Notes: a model not told the origin generated them from the letters alone. Shown: positions 11,466-25,925, numbered from the stretch's first letter. The stretch is DNA of 64,000 nucleotides from Trichostrongylus colubriformis (GCA_963978905.1 OZ022256.1:3145501-3209500), one strand, 5' to 3'. Translations and numbers: made by a program.

Positions 11466-12364
11466 TTAGGTTGATTCATGATAAATCGGACAAATGGTAT
11501 TGATGATTTCTAGAGATCATAACTCAGTAACGAATTAACGAAAATGGACGCGCGAAGTACCATTGGAATGAGTATGAAAAGCTCTTCAAAGTACCGCAAA
11601 ATAATCACTCCAAAGTAAATTCATTCCGCCACAATGCCGCACGATTTCAAGCGGTCCAGAGACCACATCCGCAACGTCATACTATTTATATCACTATCTG
11701 GCCAGGAACCCGCGGATATCGGCAGACGTCTGATAGAAGTTCACAAGGAGCATGCCCCCGGCAGAAGTACACTGTAGTTGTAGCATTCGAAGTTTGCGTC
11801 AGGCGACTATTCCATCGAAGACGAAAACCGCGGTTGGTGGAGCGTACACGGCGTAGAGTACTGGGAGCTGCTCGATGAAGGTGCCACAGTATCCGCCGAC
11901 GTCTACGTTCGTCAATTACGAGAATTGAAGGCCAATGTCCAAAGTTCGCTACGGCGGCGGTCACATGTCTACTTCCAGCACGACAACGTGTCTACTTCCA
12001 CAGACCGCACTTCGCAAGATCGACCAAGGCCGAGCTGCTGTCGTACAGTTGGACCGTACTTCTATACCCTCCGTACTCCCCAGACCTGGCCCCTTCAGAT
12101 TTCCACCTTTTCTCCCACAGCCAACGCCACCTGGACGGCCAAGACTTCAAAACTCGCGACGAGGTCAAGGCGGCACTCGGCAACTTCTTCGAGCTCCAGC
12201 CTCCGGCCTTCTGGAGCAAGGGCATCCATGATCTGCCTATACCGTGGCAGAAGGTCATCGATAAAGATGGAGTATATTTCAAGTGAATCCCTGTTGTCGT
12301 AAAAAAGTTGTACGACAATGATTAAAATTGGTCAATTTGTCCGATTTATTATGAATCAACCTAA
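11466..12364 (+). mobile_element. mariner element, broken and shortened
   Basis: The TIRs TTAGGTTGATTCATGATAAA and its near complement are flanked by TA. The plus strand holds mariner transposase pieces in shifting frames: YWELLDEGAT, a VYFQHDN motif, a frame change, then PYSPDLAPSDF-type codons and a C-terminal FWSKGIHDLP segment. After HDN, the expected ARPH codons are replaced by a repeat of the preceding GTCTACTTCC. The same oddity occurs in the copy at 29011-30705. Copy B of the segmental duplication is empty at this site (near 61255). Confidence 0.88.
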
Positions 12365-12640
12365 TATTATCGCCCAAACCAAGCGGCACTCCCCCCCCCC
12401 CCTCCCTCCCTCCCATCGGAATTGCCATAACGGTGCCAGATTATCCCAGAGTGCTATTAATGTACATAGAGTGGCTCAGCAAATATGACACAGATAAAGC
12501 CTCATCCACGTGCACTCACCATTCTGGATCAATTTGGAATGTGTGACGTATCATAATGAAGAACAACTTGACGCCACATTTATCCCTCTTCAGCGCGTTC
12601 TCACTCAGTACCGACGGGGTGTAACTGCGCTAACAGTCGG

Positions 12641-12850
12641 AGGTGTGTGCCCTTATGTCAGGATTTCGCGGACAAGCTAAAGGCGTCACGTTGTTGGATT
12701 CCGAAGCAACTACAATTCAACTGCGTATCACGCTTCTAGCATCACATTGTAATCGTTCTGAAACCTAACCACCGCAACGCGCATAGCTCGCATCCACTGC
12801 GTCGCACGCCGCTCGTCGTCGTGCGAAATCCCGGCATAAGGATACCCACC
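12641..12850. repeat. MITE, 'GGTGTGTG...TATG' family
   Basis: The ends GGTGTGTGCCCTTATGTCAG and CATAAGGATACCCACC are inverted. The interior contains TAGCTCGCATC and GCGTCGCACGC. Related elements are at 34202, 39021 and 41626. Confidence 0.65.
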
Positions 12851-12861
12851 CACAGCTAGGG

Positions 12862-12948
12862 AGGGGAGGCGCAGAGACGATGCAGGCGACGCAGAGACAC
12901 GCAGCTACGCTCTGCTGCCGACACCGCGGAGTACGAACGCGGCCATGT
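12862..12948. repeat. Solo half of a 'CATACTTTGCG'-type MITE
   Basis: The segment GCAGAGACACGCAGC to GAGTACGAACGCGGCC resembles the right half of the MITEs at 32206 and 62231. I see no left end. Confidence 0.4.
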
Positions 12949-13566
12949 AGTCACCGAAAAGTCGCATTTTTGGCCTACGGTAAGACCTGTCTTAATGCTC
13001 GTAGTTCGTTGGGTTGCAGACGCTGCACATATGGCACTCTGCAAAGGCGTCCAGTGTTTATTCAGAGGATTTTTCAGTCACAGACATCTTTTTTTTATTC
13101 TTTCGCTTATCCTTCCTATCACCTTGTTTATTACTACAGGGTTTTTGTATTACTAATTTCACATCATCATAAATGGATGAAATACACCCTACGAGACAAC
13201 AAGTGACATCTCCGCCAACGAGCAACTCGGAAAGGTGATGTTGCAGTTCTAAATAATGCACGGGAGATTCGACCACAGACTACAATGTTGCACTCTTGAA
13301 TCCGGGTTTCTCTACCGATTACCGCTTGAATCTCGAATGTTCGTTTCAAAACGATCATTTTTTCCATCTTCCTCTTTCTCCTGACCCCTCCCGCTTCCTT
13401 TAAAGATATTGTTGTAGTAGTGTTGCTCGACCCTATGAGCCTTCATGACGGGAATAATCTTCATGTCTTCTGCCTTCAAAATTTCTCATCAATTTCGGCA
13501 TTCTCGCTGCCCACCCACTCTATCCATTGCTATAAACAGTCTAATCACTTACGATATCTCGTCTAG

Positions 13567-15869
<2,303 letters not shown>

Positions 15870-15873
15870 TGTA

Positions 15874-15879
15874 AATAAA
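15874..15879 (+). promoter_or_regulatory. Poly(A) signal of TTL-A
   Basis: AATAAA lies five bases after the TAG stop. This implies a very short 3' untranslated region, as is common in nematodes. Confidence 0.7.
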
Positions 15880-16685
15880 CTTACTTTCTCATGAAACAAC
15901 TAAAGAGCCGCAATCTGCCGAGGAACGACGTCACGACATTACCACTTCTATAAGGCGCGAGAATCTTCTGTGTGGAAGGCTGGGTTCGTGAAAATAATAG
16001 CTGTTTCCTGCTTCCACAGTGGACAAACACTTACGCTCTTATGTTTGTACGATTCCTAGTCGAAGATGAATCCACGGCGCATCTCAAAGAGACCAGTGTC
16101 GACATTCTACCTGTGTCCATGTGTTCAAAGCTTCTCAGAACTATCGGTGCACAACAGATGCAGTGTTATCGCAGTCGGGAGAGGTGAGGGGGACAACTCA
16201 TATAATGTTGAACACCTGTGAATCACTGACATGTCATTCTTGTTAAACGTTGGCGTGCCTTCACATGATTATCCTATCACTAAAATGTCCCTGGATCCTG
16301 CGTGTGAACTAACATATCCTGAAACAATGTACCTCTTAAAATGCCCCCCCCCTACTGTGATAGTACCTAAGACGTTATTAAAAGCTTCCGTAATTCCCTT
16401 TCACAAATACACGTGAAAAAGTGCTTGACTACCCTTCCCCCCATGACTATTTCGCAACTTTTCGACGTCGCTGTTATCACTGAAAGCAAAATGAAACGAA
16501 CGGGATAAGCTCACTTTCCAAGGCGCTTATCGCAAATGAACTCTGATGTCGACACTTTTCATCAACGGCCTGTGCACAACTCATATATAAGCACGTACCT
16601 GGCCTCATGACACTAATACGGTCAAATCGCCAACAGTTTTTGGCTCCATTGCATCACGGTGGAACCTGAGAACCACTGAACATTA

Positions 16686-16778
16686 ATGCTTACCGCCTTC
16701 TATAGGTTACTATTATTCGCATCGGTGGGCTCCTCGTACAAGATCGTCATATTCGCTCCAGATATCTCCAATAGTCAA
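16686..16778 (+). other. UGT exon 1: signal peptide
   Basis: The exon starts at ATG 16686 and encodes MLTAFYRLLLFASVGSS, a typical signal peptide, followed by YKIVIFAPDISNSQ, the first strand of the UGT N-terminal domain. It ends CAA|GTGAGT. It joins in phase 0 to exon 2, which begins VGWNKRVSETLAKAGHDV. That gives the expected 'S(H)V.W...ETLA.AGHDVTV' UGT motif. Confidence 0.85.
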
Positions 16779-16832
16779 GTGAGTGTGTATTATTCCCATG
16801 ACAACAATATGGGTTTTGAATGCATTATTCTA

Positions 16833-17664
16833 TTAGGTTGGTGAGAAAGTCCTGGGACCCTGAGAACTTTTCTTTCAATTTTTAAAGACTTCATTTTGAC
16901 GTCATTCCAAACCACAAAGTAATCACCTTCTGCATCTATAACAATTTGCCATTTTTTTGGCAGATCACGAATACCTTTCTTCCAGAAAGAAGCTGGTTGT
17001 GAGTAAATTCCTTATCTCTGAGATTTTTTGTGAAGGCCCTAAGTAGGTGATAATCGGAAGGGGCAAGGTCGGGCGAATATGGAGGGTGAAGCAGTACTTC
17101 CCGTCCAAGCTTCTCCAACTTCTCCAGAGACATTCTTGCAACATGAGGGCGTGCGTTGTCATGAAGAAAGTGAACTTTGTTCCGTCCTGGCCGCTTTTAT
17201 TGCATTGCCTCGCTCAACTTCTGTAGCTGATTAGAGTAGACGCTTGCGGTTACTGTGGTGCCACTTTCGAGAAATTCGTGGTGAGACCAACCAACAGCAC
17301 AGCATCACTTTTTTGATGGATGTCTGTCTTCGATTGAGTCGGAGCCGCTTCTCCTTGGGGAAGCCACTGCTTTCCTGCTATGATTCGCGTAGAAGACCCA
17401 GGATTCATCAGTTGTAACGACCATTCTCAGAAAGTCCTTGATCCGGAATCGAATGAGGAGAGACTGAGCGATGCTCAACCTCGATGACCGGTCTGAAACT
17501 GGATCGATACTGCTTATATAGACCTCGGCAAAATTGATCGTTTGTTCAGTGTTATCTGCGATCGTGTGGCTATTGATCTATAACGTCAATCGGCCCACGG
17601 ATCATTTTTTCGAATTTTTACTTTTTTTTGAAATTGGTATCCCAGGACTTTTTCACCGACCTAA
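16833..17664 (-). mobile_element. mariner relic in UGT intron 1
   Basis: The ends TTAGGTTGGTGAGAAAGTCC and GGACTTTTTCACCGACCTAA are inverted. The minus strand retains LHPPYSPDLAPSDYHLLRAF of a mariner transposase with a frame change afterwards, and no intact N-terminal domain. Confidence 0.88.
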
Positions 17665-18339
17665 ATGCCGAAGTACTAATCTCTGAACAGAGTTCACTTA
17701 AATCCTCATGAGCACAATATGAGGTGGAGGGGGGCATCAGGTCAAATGCGCTATTTCCGGACACGATACTCCACATGATGTTCACCTGTTTACATGTTAG
17801 TGACGCGATAATCGTGTAAACACATGTCGGTGTATACTGTCTTTATTAGGTTGAACACATCAGTGATGTAAAGGTGGTCAACATTGTTTAAAATGCCCCC
17901 CCCCCCCTTCACAGACACAGAACCTAAAAATACTACCGTAACCTCGAATTTGAATTTGCCGCCAATGAGGTGATATTCGGATCTAAATGGACTCTTGATG
18001 GGGGATCTTAACTGATCCACTGGGATGAGGATCGCATTTTCAGGTTCCTTGAAGTGGTCTCGTATGAAATGATACCCAATCATTCATTTGTCTTGTCTTT
18101 GTCACCACCCATCACAGCGTGGCATGCTGCTTGTCATCTGAACTGTCCGTGGAACGGAACAAGGTCCAGCTTACGCCTCCTTCCAGTCGAGAAAGCATGC
18201 ATAATGTGGCCATGAGCCATCATCATCATACTAGTCGCGTTCAACGCATCAAAGATATCAGAAGGGGTAAGGGAAACTGAGATCTGGGAGTACATGTTCT
18301 CTGAAAACCTTCTACTTCAGAAGAGGTCATAGGCGAAAA
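17665..18339. other. UGT intron 1 sequence, no gene recognised
   Basis: A poly-C run lies at about 17896. The block around it resembles 16200-16420, including a GTTGAACAC...TGACATG stretch, so it is probably another degraded repeat. I see no exon. Confidence 0.4.
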
Positions 18340-18655
18340 TCGTATTGAAAAAACGCGACTTGTGTGATGACCCCGCAGCACGGCATATCGTCCTGCGGTC
18401 CTGCGGCCAGGCGAGTCGCCGGAGGAGGGCGGGAAAACGATCACGGTCGGCTGATTCAGCCTCTGACCTGTCTGCAGTCTACCTCGGCTAGTGACGCAGA
18501 GGCGCGCGAGAGAGAAGGGGGATTTTCGGGTCCTATCCTCCGATTTTTTTCGATTTTTATGTCGTTCTTTCTCTACTCTTATATTGCTGAGCACCTCTAC
18601 TTTCATAATTCCCCAATTTGCCAAGTTCATCCCTCTCGGTGTCTTTAATCCTAGG
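18340..18655. repeat. Dispersed repeat R, copy 1
   Basis: This ~310-bp block, containing CCCGCAGCACGGC, GTCGGCTGATT and TGCTGAGCACCTCTACTTTC, recurs in the same orientation at 22253-22545. No terminal inverted repeats are evident. Its class is unknown. Confidence 0.7.
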
Positions 18656-18974
18656 CCCAAGGATTTTCTTTAGACTTCATTGGGCATTATCGGATAAAGG
18701 AAGTTACAGCATCGAATTGCTTCATGCCTTTTTCCTTCTTCCTACCTCGTGTACCTGCAAAAATCCCTCGGAGTTCACATTTGTTTTAGCCAAAAAACCA
18801 AAGTGACTTTCTGAACGGGTAGATTTGTGTGGTAATGCAAGCGTGGTGACTTTTGTTTATCTTCGGAAATTTTCTGTAGTCAAACCGGTTCAGAAATCTT
18901 GCTTTTGAGAGACGCAGCTGATGCGAACACTGAAAGAACAGCAGCTCGTCTGGATTCCCGCTGAACTATAGCTC

Positions 18975-19262
18975 GTCTAGAATCCCATCGAACTACAACT
19001 CGTGTAGATCCTCGCTGATTCTCGCTGACGAGAGGAGAGCAGCTCATCTTGTGCCTCATTTTGATTTGCTTTCCACTTTGCGTCCCCGACCACGTGGACG
19101 TCGTCTCTGCTCATACAGCCCTCGTGGCCACGCCTCCTCTGACACCCCACCCCAATGGACATCACTTCAAGGAGTTCTATGTCAGCCGGGTTCTTGTTTT
19201 TTTTTTCGCGTAACACTGCGTGCAGGTAGGCAAATATATTAAAACTATTTGTGTAGCGGAAG
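18975..19262. repeat. Degraded family-E MITE fragment
   Basis: TTTTTTTTCGCGTAACACTG followed by GGCAAATATATT resembles the right subterminal part of the family-E MITEs at 1530, 2102 and 6855. The left half is unclear. Confidence 0.4.
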
Positions 19263-19336
19263 AACTCGGTTTCTCGTAGACGTTTTTTTTTTTCAAAAAG
19301 TTCAACTGGTTACTATAACAAAATCAGCGCTTTCAG

Positions 19337-20212
19337 GTAGGATGGAACAAGCGAGTCTCGGAAACGCTAGCGAAAGCCGGTCATGACGTGACCGTTGTAC
19401 TGGTTTAGACAGTAGAACACCCTGATAAAGATATCAGCTTCAGTTCTGAAGTCACTGGTATGTTCTGATCTCGAAATATCAGTGAATTCTCTGAAGTGCC
19501 TAGAGTCCCCTTGTTCCAGTGATGTGGGTCAACGCTTCGTCAGGTTTTACAGTCGACGAATTCGAGGAATTCATGAAAGAAAGCGTTTTTGGAGTGAGCA
19601 AATGAGCTGCTTGGACACTTTCTCCTCATCGGAAAATCAGTTCTCTCGCTTTAGGATCTCCCTTTGTGGGATTCATGACACAGAACACACATGGAAAAAT
19701 TCATGGGCTCATTTATCGAAGGATGCAAATGTAGGTCCCATCAAGCATTTATAGAGGAGCTTCAGACGGAAAAATAAAGTTAAAGGCATCTTACGATAAT
19801 CAGACAAGTCGACTTACTCGGAATAGATTTTGGGTAGCTATTAAGGATGAAGCTTTTTGAAGCCTCCAGATGCAAAACCACGATATTCACGAACCCACGC
19901 TAGCCACGTCCTTTCAGCTCAGCTGACCAATGAGGAGCTCTAGTGGGCGTGGCTGTGGTAGGTTGGATAGGAACTAGTGCAGTGACGACCCACTGTGGTG
20001 AACAAAAAAGGGGCAACCTTGATATCATCAGGGGATATTTGAGAATATTATATTATATTCGTTCTAGAGACACATCATCCATGGTATTTAAGTGACTGTG
20101 CAGAACAAAACGTTCATGAAATGGCTTATTGATGAGAAATTCGACGTCGCATTCGCCCACATGTACCACACTTGCTCAATCGCACTGATCCCACATGGAT
20201 ATGGTTGTTGAG
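19337..20212 (+). other. UGT exons 2-5: N-terminal domain with lesions
   Basis: Exon 2 carries the AGHDVTVVLV motif, then a TAG codon where an amino acid is expected. Exon 3 encodes SGFTVDEFEEFMKESVFG. Exon 4 encodes DLPLWDS, a TGA codon, then EKFMGSFIEGCK. Exon 5 encodes NKTFMKWLIDEKFDVAFAH and MYHTCSIALI. The expected linker of roughly 5-6 residues is missing before PTWIWLLS, which now lies in another frame. Introns 2 and 3 are only about 60 bp long. Exons 5 and 6 still join in phase (AG|T). Confidence 0.82.
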
Positions 20213-20401
20213 GTATGCTTCGATTCTATCACAAACAAAGGTGCACTCAGAGCGTCTAATAAGACTATTCGACAGCCCCAATTTCTCGCTTTAGAGTTTA
20301 AACCATTCACACTTGCTAACACTTCTATTGTCATCCTACAATGAATGCGAGAAACTCGCACGGGCGCGGGTGCAATACGTGAGCTAAAGCGCTGTATGTA
20401 C

Positions 20402-21562
20402 TAGGTTTATCAAAAAGTTTTGATAGGGATGAGATTTTTCTATTTTACTTAAAGCTCGGCAAACAATGCAAGTGAATCAACAGTATAATAACCAAGTTAG
20501 TTATAACATTAACCACCTAACGGGCAGGTCAGCGATTCCCCTTCCCCAGAACTGGGAAAATTGGAAGTCAAAGAAGTTATCGATAACTTGTTCAAGGTGG
20601 CCAATGAACCTTTTTTTTTCTAGAAAAGTCTTGAGGAGCCGGAGCAAGTGGTAATCTGAAGGAACAATATCAGATGAATAGGATAGATGTGGAACAGTGT
20701 CCCAGCCTAGATCCTCCGATTTTGCACGGCTCTCTTTACCTATGTGAGGCCTAGCGTTATCATGGAGGAGGTGCACAAAAGTTAGTCTGGAACGTTTTTC
20801 TCGAGAGGGCTTTCGCAACTTTCTGCAGCTGACCAGCGTAAAAGGGAGCGGTGACGGTGTGGCCTTACTTGAGCAGTTCGAGTACAGCATTCCTTTTGAA
20901 TCCCGGAAGCACAAGGAGGAACTTCTTGGGGTGAAGGCCGGATGTGGCTTGCGTCGACGGCTGTTCTTCTTGCGGGAGACAGACGGCGCAGTGCTTGTTA
21001 GCATCTTAGAGGATCCAGCTTTCATCTCTAGTAAATAGGTTTTCCAGAAACTCCTTGCGATGTAGGCGGAGAAAGAGAGACTGGCAAATAGTTACCTGAA
21101 AGTGCCGCATGCTATCGCGCAAGACATGAGTTATCCATCGAGCCGCACTTTTCTGTAACCGAAAGCCTGAAGGTAACCGACGACTGTTGGTTGGACACAC
21201 CCAAGTCTTGTCGCAAGACTGCGGGTGTTAACTTCCGGATCCTCTCTGATGGTGTCGAAAATGACGGATCTTCGACGGCGATGGGACGTCCCGACCGAGG
21301 CTTGTCTTCTAAGTCCGTGTCTCCTTCCTCGAAACGAGAGAACCAGAGATGGACGTAGCGATGGAAGTAATGTTCTCCCCCCATACGCTGTTGTTGCGAA
21401 CGGTTGCCGTCGCTCCGATGCCGCTGCGCTACTCGTAGAAGATGAATGGGACAAGGTCTCGTAGAATTGACATCGTGATTCAGGCTAAAGGAGGAAGTCG
21501 CTTATATACTTATTACGGAGAATGCTCTAAAACACCCTGTCAAAACTTTTTTGATCATCCAA
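20402..21562 (-). mobile_element. mariner relic in UGT intron 5
   Basis: The inverted ends contain ATCAAAAAGTTTTGA and TCAAAACTTTTTTGAT. The minus strand keeps a longer transposase relic than the others. An N-terminal part near 21131-21454 has WFSRFEEGDTDLEDKPRSG, a helix-turn-helix linker motif typical of mariner. A C-terminal part at 21025-20501 has HDNARPH and SSDIVPSDYHLL. Frame changes separate the pieces. Confidence 0.88.
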
Positions 21563-22252
21563 TAGTTGGAGCCTGGAGCGATTACCTCTTTTGCACTTTA
21601 TATTTATAGTAGGACACGGCAATCGCCTCAGGACCCAACTGCATAACTCACCCCGCCTCACACGCAGCCACTTGAATTTTTGGCACTAACGGTGCACATC
21701 CAACGTGGAAAGGGGGGTCAGGTAACCGAGACCTTTGGAGGGCTGACCGTTGTTCATTGCTATTTGTTCTCCCAGACATATTATCTATAATCAATTGGTG
21801 TCTGATTCTTTTAGTGCACAGCTTACGGATACTGTCGCAACTCTTGTAGGTGTTCCAACGTTCCCCAGCTACGTTCCACGTGAGTTTAATTCGACACTCA
21901 TCTCTTTGATCTCTCATGGCAGTCGTTATGAGGAATGTTTAGCACTGATAGATTTTATGGATGCGCCCTACAGTTCGCTTCACCTCAGATATGAGGATGA
22001 ATCACGTGAAAACTGTCTTTTCCCTGATTCGCAGGAACGACCACCCCAAAAAAACTCCGCTCGGACACTCCCTCGCAAGCGCGATAGCCAGCAACAAACG
22101 ATAATTTTCCAGAAAGATGGAAGACATTACTGTCTTGGCAGGTGTCAGATTGCGTCAAAAGCACCGGGAGGAGTGAGGAGAAAGTGAGAAATGGGAAGAC
22201 ATCTTCTCCAAAAACAAACGTTAAAATTCACAAGAGTGATGTTTAGCGAAAC

Positions 22253-22545
22253 TCGCATTGAAAAAGCGCGGCTGGGGGCCTTATCATGATCCCGCAGCAC
22301 GGCGTGTCGTTCTGCAGTTCCTGAGCCCGGCGAGTTGCCGTCGATGGCGGGCGCCCACTGTCGGCTGATTTAGCCTCTCCACCCGTCCGCAATCCACCCT
22401 TGGCCAATTACGCAGAGGTGCGCGAAATAGAAAGGGGCTTTCAGGTTCCAATTTCTTGATTTTTTTCACCCTTTGATTCGTTCTTTCTCCACTGACACAC
22501 TGCTGAGCACCTCTACTTTCATAATTTGCAATCTGCTCAGTTTAC
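22253..22545. repeat. Dispersed repeat R, copy 2
   Basis: This is a direct copy of 18340-18655, clearly diverged, lying in the next large UGT intron. Confidence 0.7.
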
Positions 22546-22648
22546 CTCTTCCAGTTTCTTGAAACGTCCCCTCAAGGGCAACTCCTGACCAGCAATTTTC
22601 ACCCGATGACCATAAGGGACCACTTGTTAAGACACAAGAATATCCATG

Positions 22649-22930
22649 TTATCAACCCCTTCTGTGGGATGCGCCGCGCATTCTGATTACATTTAAAATC
22701 GTGGTAGCATTTGAATGCTATTTGGCCCATACAGTGACTTGCGGGCGGGGCCAGCCGATAAGCAAGTCAGTGCTTCCATTCTCCCAGACGGGTCTGGTAC
22801 CATTCCACTTTCTTTTCCGGGGTAGGTTGGTAGCAGACTCGTCTGGAAGGCTTGATTGGCATGGGCGGGCATTGATGCGGGAGTTGCCCGCCACATGAGA
22901 GTGGGGTGCACGCCAACTGTCACTATACCA
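22649..22930 (-). repeat. tRNA-headed SINE, copy 1
   Basis: On the minus strand the head reads GGTATAGTGACAGTTGGCGT and CACCCCACTCTCATG, then a degraded B-box region. It resembles an RNA polymerase III promoter. The body runs to CGCATCCCACAGAAGGGGTT. Copies of the same ~270-bp element are at 24430-24680 and 51835-52092. Confidence 0.65.
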
Positions 22931-22954
22931 CTTCCGCCCTATCCCTACTACATA

Positions 22955-23750
22955 TTAGGTTGTCGAAAAAGTTTTTTCGTTTTTTAAATACGCACTTTTC
23001 CCTCCAAACTTGCTTTTCAGCGGTTTCTTCTGTACATACACATGTAGTAGAAGTTCACACGCATTTATAGGTATTATTGTCTTCCATCTCCCGGACAACC
23101 TTTTTCGGCAAAATATATATATCAAGGGAGTACTTCCGGAGTATTAAAATATATGATTTCAAATATGGCCTCCAGCAACCGAATCCAGTCGTCGTATAAA
23201 CGCTGCATTCGGAGAGGGTTCAATGTCTGAACTTGTGGCACAACTTTGGTTCAAACGCTTTCGGTAGGCAACTATTAAGTCAAAGATTCTGACCGGTCCG
23301 GGCCCCCATCGGAGGTCGACAACGAACGATTGCGGGTGCTGGATTGCAAAACTATACTAACAGCAGACCTATACTGTCAGCAGCCGTATATTCTGGTCGC
23401 GAAAATCACAGAGGAACGTCCGAACCATGACACGATCCTTTTCCTACACCATAGTGCTCGGCCACATATAGCAAAAGTGACTCGGCAAAAAAAAACGCTC
23501 AAGTTTGGAAGAAAAGTGCTACCCTATCCACCTTACGGCCCTGATCTTGCTCTAGCGGATTATCATCTTTTCCTTTCCCAATCTAACGCCATTCGAAGAA
23601 AAACCTTCGATAATGAAGACTTCTTCAAATCAAAGCCAGAACAGTTCTATGCGGATGGCATAGCAAATTTACCTGAAAGGTGGCGAAGGGTAGTAGAGAA
23701 GATGGTGACTACCCCGTTTCATAGTATGCTCTGAGTTTTGTAATAAAATG
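22955..23750 (+). mobile_element. mariner relic in UGT intron 6
   Basis: The left end reads TTAGGTTGTCGAAAAAGTTT. The plus-strand frame 23330-23734 encodes the C-terminal half of a mariner transposase, with SARPHIAK, PPYGPDLALADYHLF and a terminal YADGIANLPERW. HDN is altered to HHS and the N-terminal half is missing. No right TIR is visible: sequence of the 268-bp repeat family starts directly after 23750. Confidence 0.85.
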
Positions 23751-23755
23751 TAACA

Positions 23756-24210
23756 ATGAATCGCAGTATAACATGAAAAACGTTCTGTGGAATGGGAACA
23801 AGTTTGGGATGGGTAGGGCATAGGGTAAGAAGTAAGGAGTACACATGGAACAAACTAAGCTCCCCCCACCGTGGACGGAGCGTGCACTGGAATGTTCCGT
23901 TTTCAGACCGAAAGTCATAAATGGGTTCCAATATGACCCAAAAAGTTGGGGAAAACATTAATTTAGGTCAGCGATGAGTTTTTGAAAGTTACGAAAGAGG
24001 CCTGGGCACAGTGGGGAGAGCCCACCCCAAATGGGCGGTCCGTACAACAAAAATCCATAACTCGATTCTAACGCAGCATAGAGTCTGCAAAAAAATCGGT
24101 GGAAGTGACCAATGTTCATGCTATCTTGAACACGCTTAAAACAGGCGGAATCCCGTCCACAGTGGTCGGAGAATGTTATTAGTCGGATGACACCCACTGC
24201 AAAAAATGTA
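23756..24210 (-). repeat. Dispersed copy of the 268-bp repeat family
   Basis: The complement of this region matches the units at 40196-41175, including the CCACAGAACGTTTTTCATGT and CCACCGTGGACGG-type blocks. It is about one and a half units long and abuts the broken right side of the mariner at 22955. Confidence 0.6.
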
Positions 24211-24429
24211 ATTTATCTCTAGAATAATCTGAAGACCGGGAGAAAAAGGGAACTGGTTAGTAGTAGCTAGAGCATGAAAGGACGAGACGTTTGAACAGTG
24301 GCCTGGTTGTGAGATCTTACAATAGTGGGCGGAACTTGGGCACAACATGAAAAACAATCTGTGGAGATGGAGGGAATTTTGTAGAGAGTAGGTCGTGGCA
24401 GCAGGTGAATCGAAATAGGTGGAAGTGGT

Positions 24430-24680
24430 ATAGTGACAGGTGGCGTGCACCCCACTCTCATGGTGCGGGGACCAAATTACGCCTCCATGTTCGCCCAAGC
24501 CAGCAGAGAATCCCATCCCTTTGGAGTAGGTAAATTGTCACTACACTCGTCTGGGAGGTTAAAGTACTGATTTGTACATCGTTTGGCCACCGCAAGACAT
24601 TGAACATATGGGCCAAATCGCATTCACCTGCCATTACGATTCTGAATAAAACTAGAGCGCGGCACATCCCAAGAAGGGAG
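24430..24680 (+). repeat. tRNA-headed SINE, copy 2
   Basis: The head GGTATAGTGACAGGTGGCGT, CACCCCACTCTCATGGTGCG and a GGACCAAATTACGCC B-box relic are on the plus strand. The body continues to TGTACATCGTTTGGCCACCG and GCGGCACATCCCAAGAAGGG. Confidence 0.7.
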
Positions 24681-25016
24681 GGCCAAAAACAGAAAAAAGC
24701 CAAAATTTTTCCTTTTTATTCTTATGTGAAAATGCACCTACATTATCACTTTAATCAAACCGATCAACGTTGTGTTTTCAGCTGGGATCATGGAAAGCAT
24801 CGATGGAATGACTTTCTACGGGCGAATGAAAAGTTTTATTGGCTACAATCTTGGAAACATACTGTATCCCCGGTACCCTCTTCGTTTTCCAGCGAACAAT
24901 ACAATATAGCCAAGACTGCTGCAGTATGCCATGGGACAGGCAATTCGCGCGACGATCCGCGTGCGAGCTAGGGAGGACGCAATCAGACGGGTGCTGGAAC
25001 TACCACCGTGACCCTC

Positions 25017-25074
25017 CTTGAAGGAATCGTACATGGAAATTTATGCTGTTATGTTATTCATATATTATGTAGTA
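25017..25074. repeat. Left end of a family-E MITE cut by a mariner
   Basis: CTTGAAGGAATCGTACATGG matches the family-E end. The element is interrupted at 25075 by the start of a mariner, and no right end follows. Confidence 0.5.
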
Positions 25075-25925
25075 TTAGGTTGAACCATAATTTCTGTTAC
25101 ATTTTGACGAAAAATTTCAAATTTATTTTTCTTAATTTGTGTCTAACTTCAGTCAACAAAATATGTACCATTATAATCAACAATATAATGCCAACGAATA
25201 AGGAGATGACAGATGCCTTGCTTATAGAAGTCTGGGGATTTCTGGTTGACGAAAGTGTGGAGGTCGATTTTGAGATAATCCTCATCATTGAACTGCCGTC
25301 CGTCGGGGAAGTGGGTCAGAGATAGGAATAGGTGGTGGTCAGTTGGGGCCATGCCCGGAGATTACGGTGGACGGGGGAGCTTCGTTTAACCAAGGTCCTG
25401 GATCCTTTGACACGCCAACTTTGCCACATGTGGGTGAGCGTTGTCGTGGAGGAAGAAGTCTTGGTCCATTTTTCCGGCGAGTTTTGCCGCTCCGGTGTCC
25501 AATTGCCTGCAGTAGAGATCGGCAGTGGCTGTCGTGTTGAATGGTAACAGTTTCCTATTTCTTTGAAAATTTCAAAAAAAAGTTTTTTTCTCAATGCAAT
25601 TTTTTGGAATTTTTCCTGTTCCAATTTGAGCCGATCGAGCCATCGGGCTGCCGCCATATGAGAGACAGTACCTGGGTCCATCGACTGGTTAATTTTGTTA
25701 GTGGCCTCGCATGCTGAGGAAGCGAGGCGGTGTTCGTGAGTTTCGCACCTTTCGCGATATTGCCGTAAATTCACTGCTAGTTGAAGACATAGAGAATATG
25801 AATGTGTTAATCAGTAGTCCTTTTCACTCGCTTTATATACCCCCCCACTACCAAATGTTCCAGAAGCTTCCACAGTTCTCCACAAGAAAAATAAAAAGTG
25901 TAACAGAAATTATGGTTCAACCTAA
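25075..25925 (-). mobile_element. mariner element in UGT intron 7, mosaic
   Basis: The 851-bp element has the inverted ends TTAGGTTGAACCATAATTTC and the exact complement. Its middle (about 25400-25800) is nearly identical to the mariner at 9644-10496. Its left third and both TIRs are much more diverged. The minus strand encodes the C-terminal transposase part ending ...RWHYIVDYNGTYFVD. It is non-autonomous. Confidence 0.9.
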
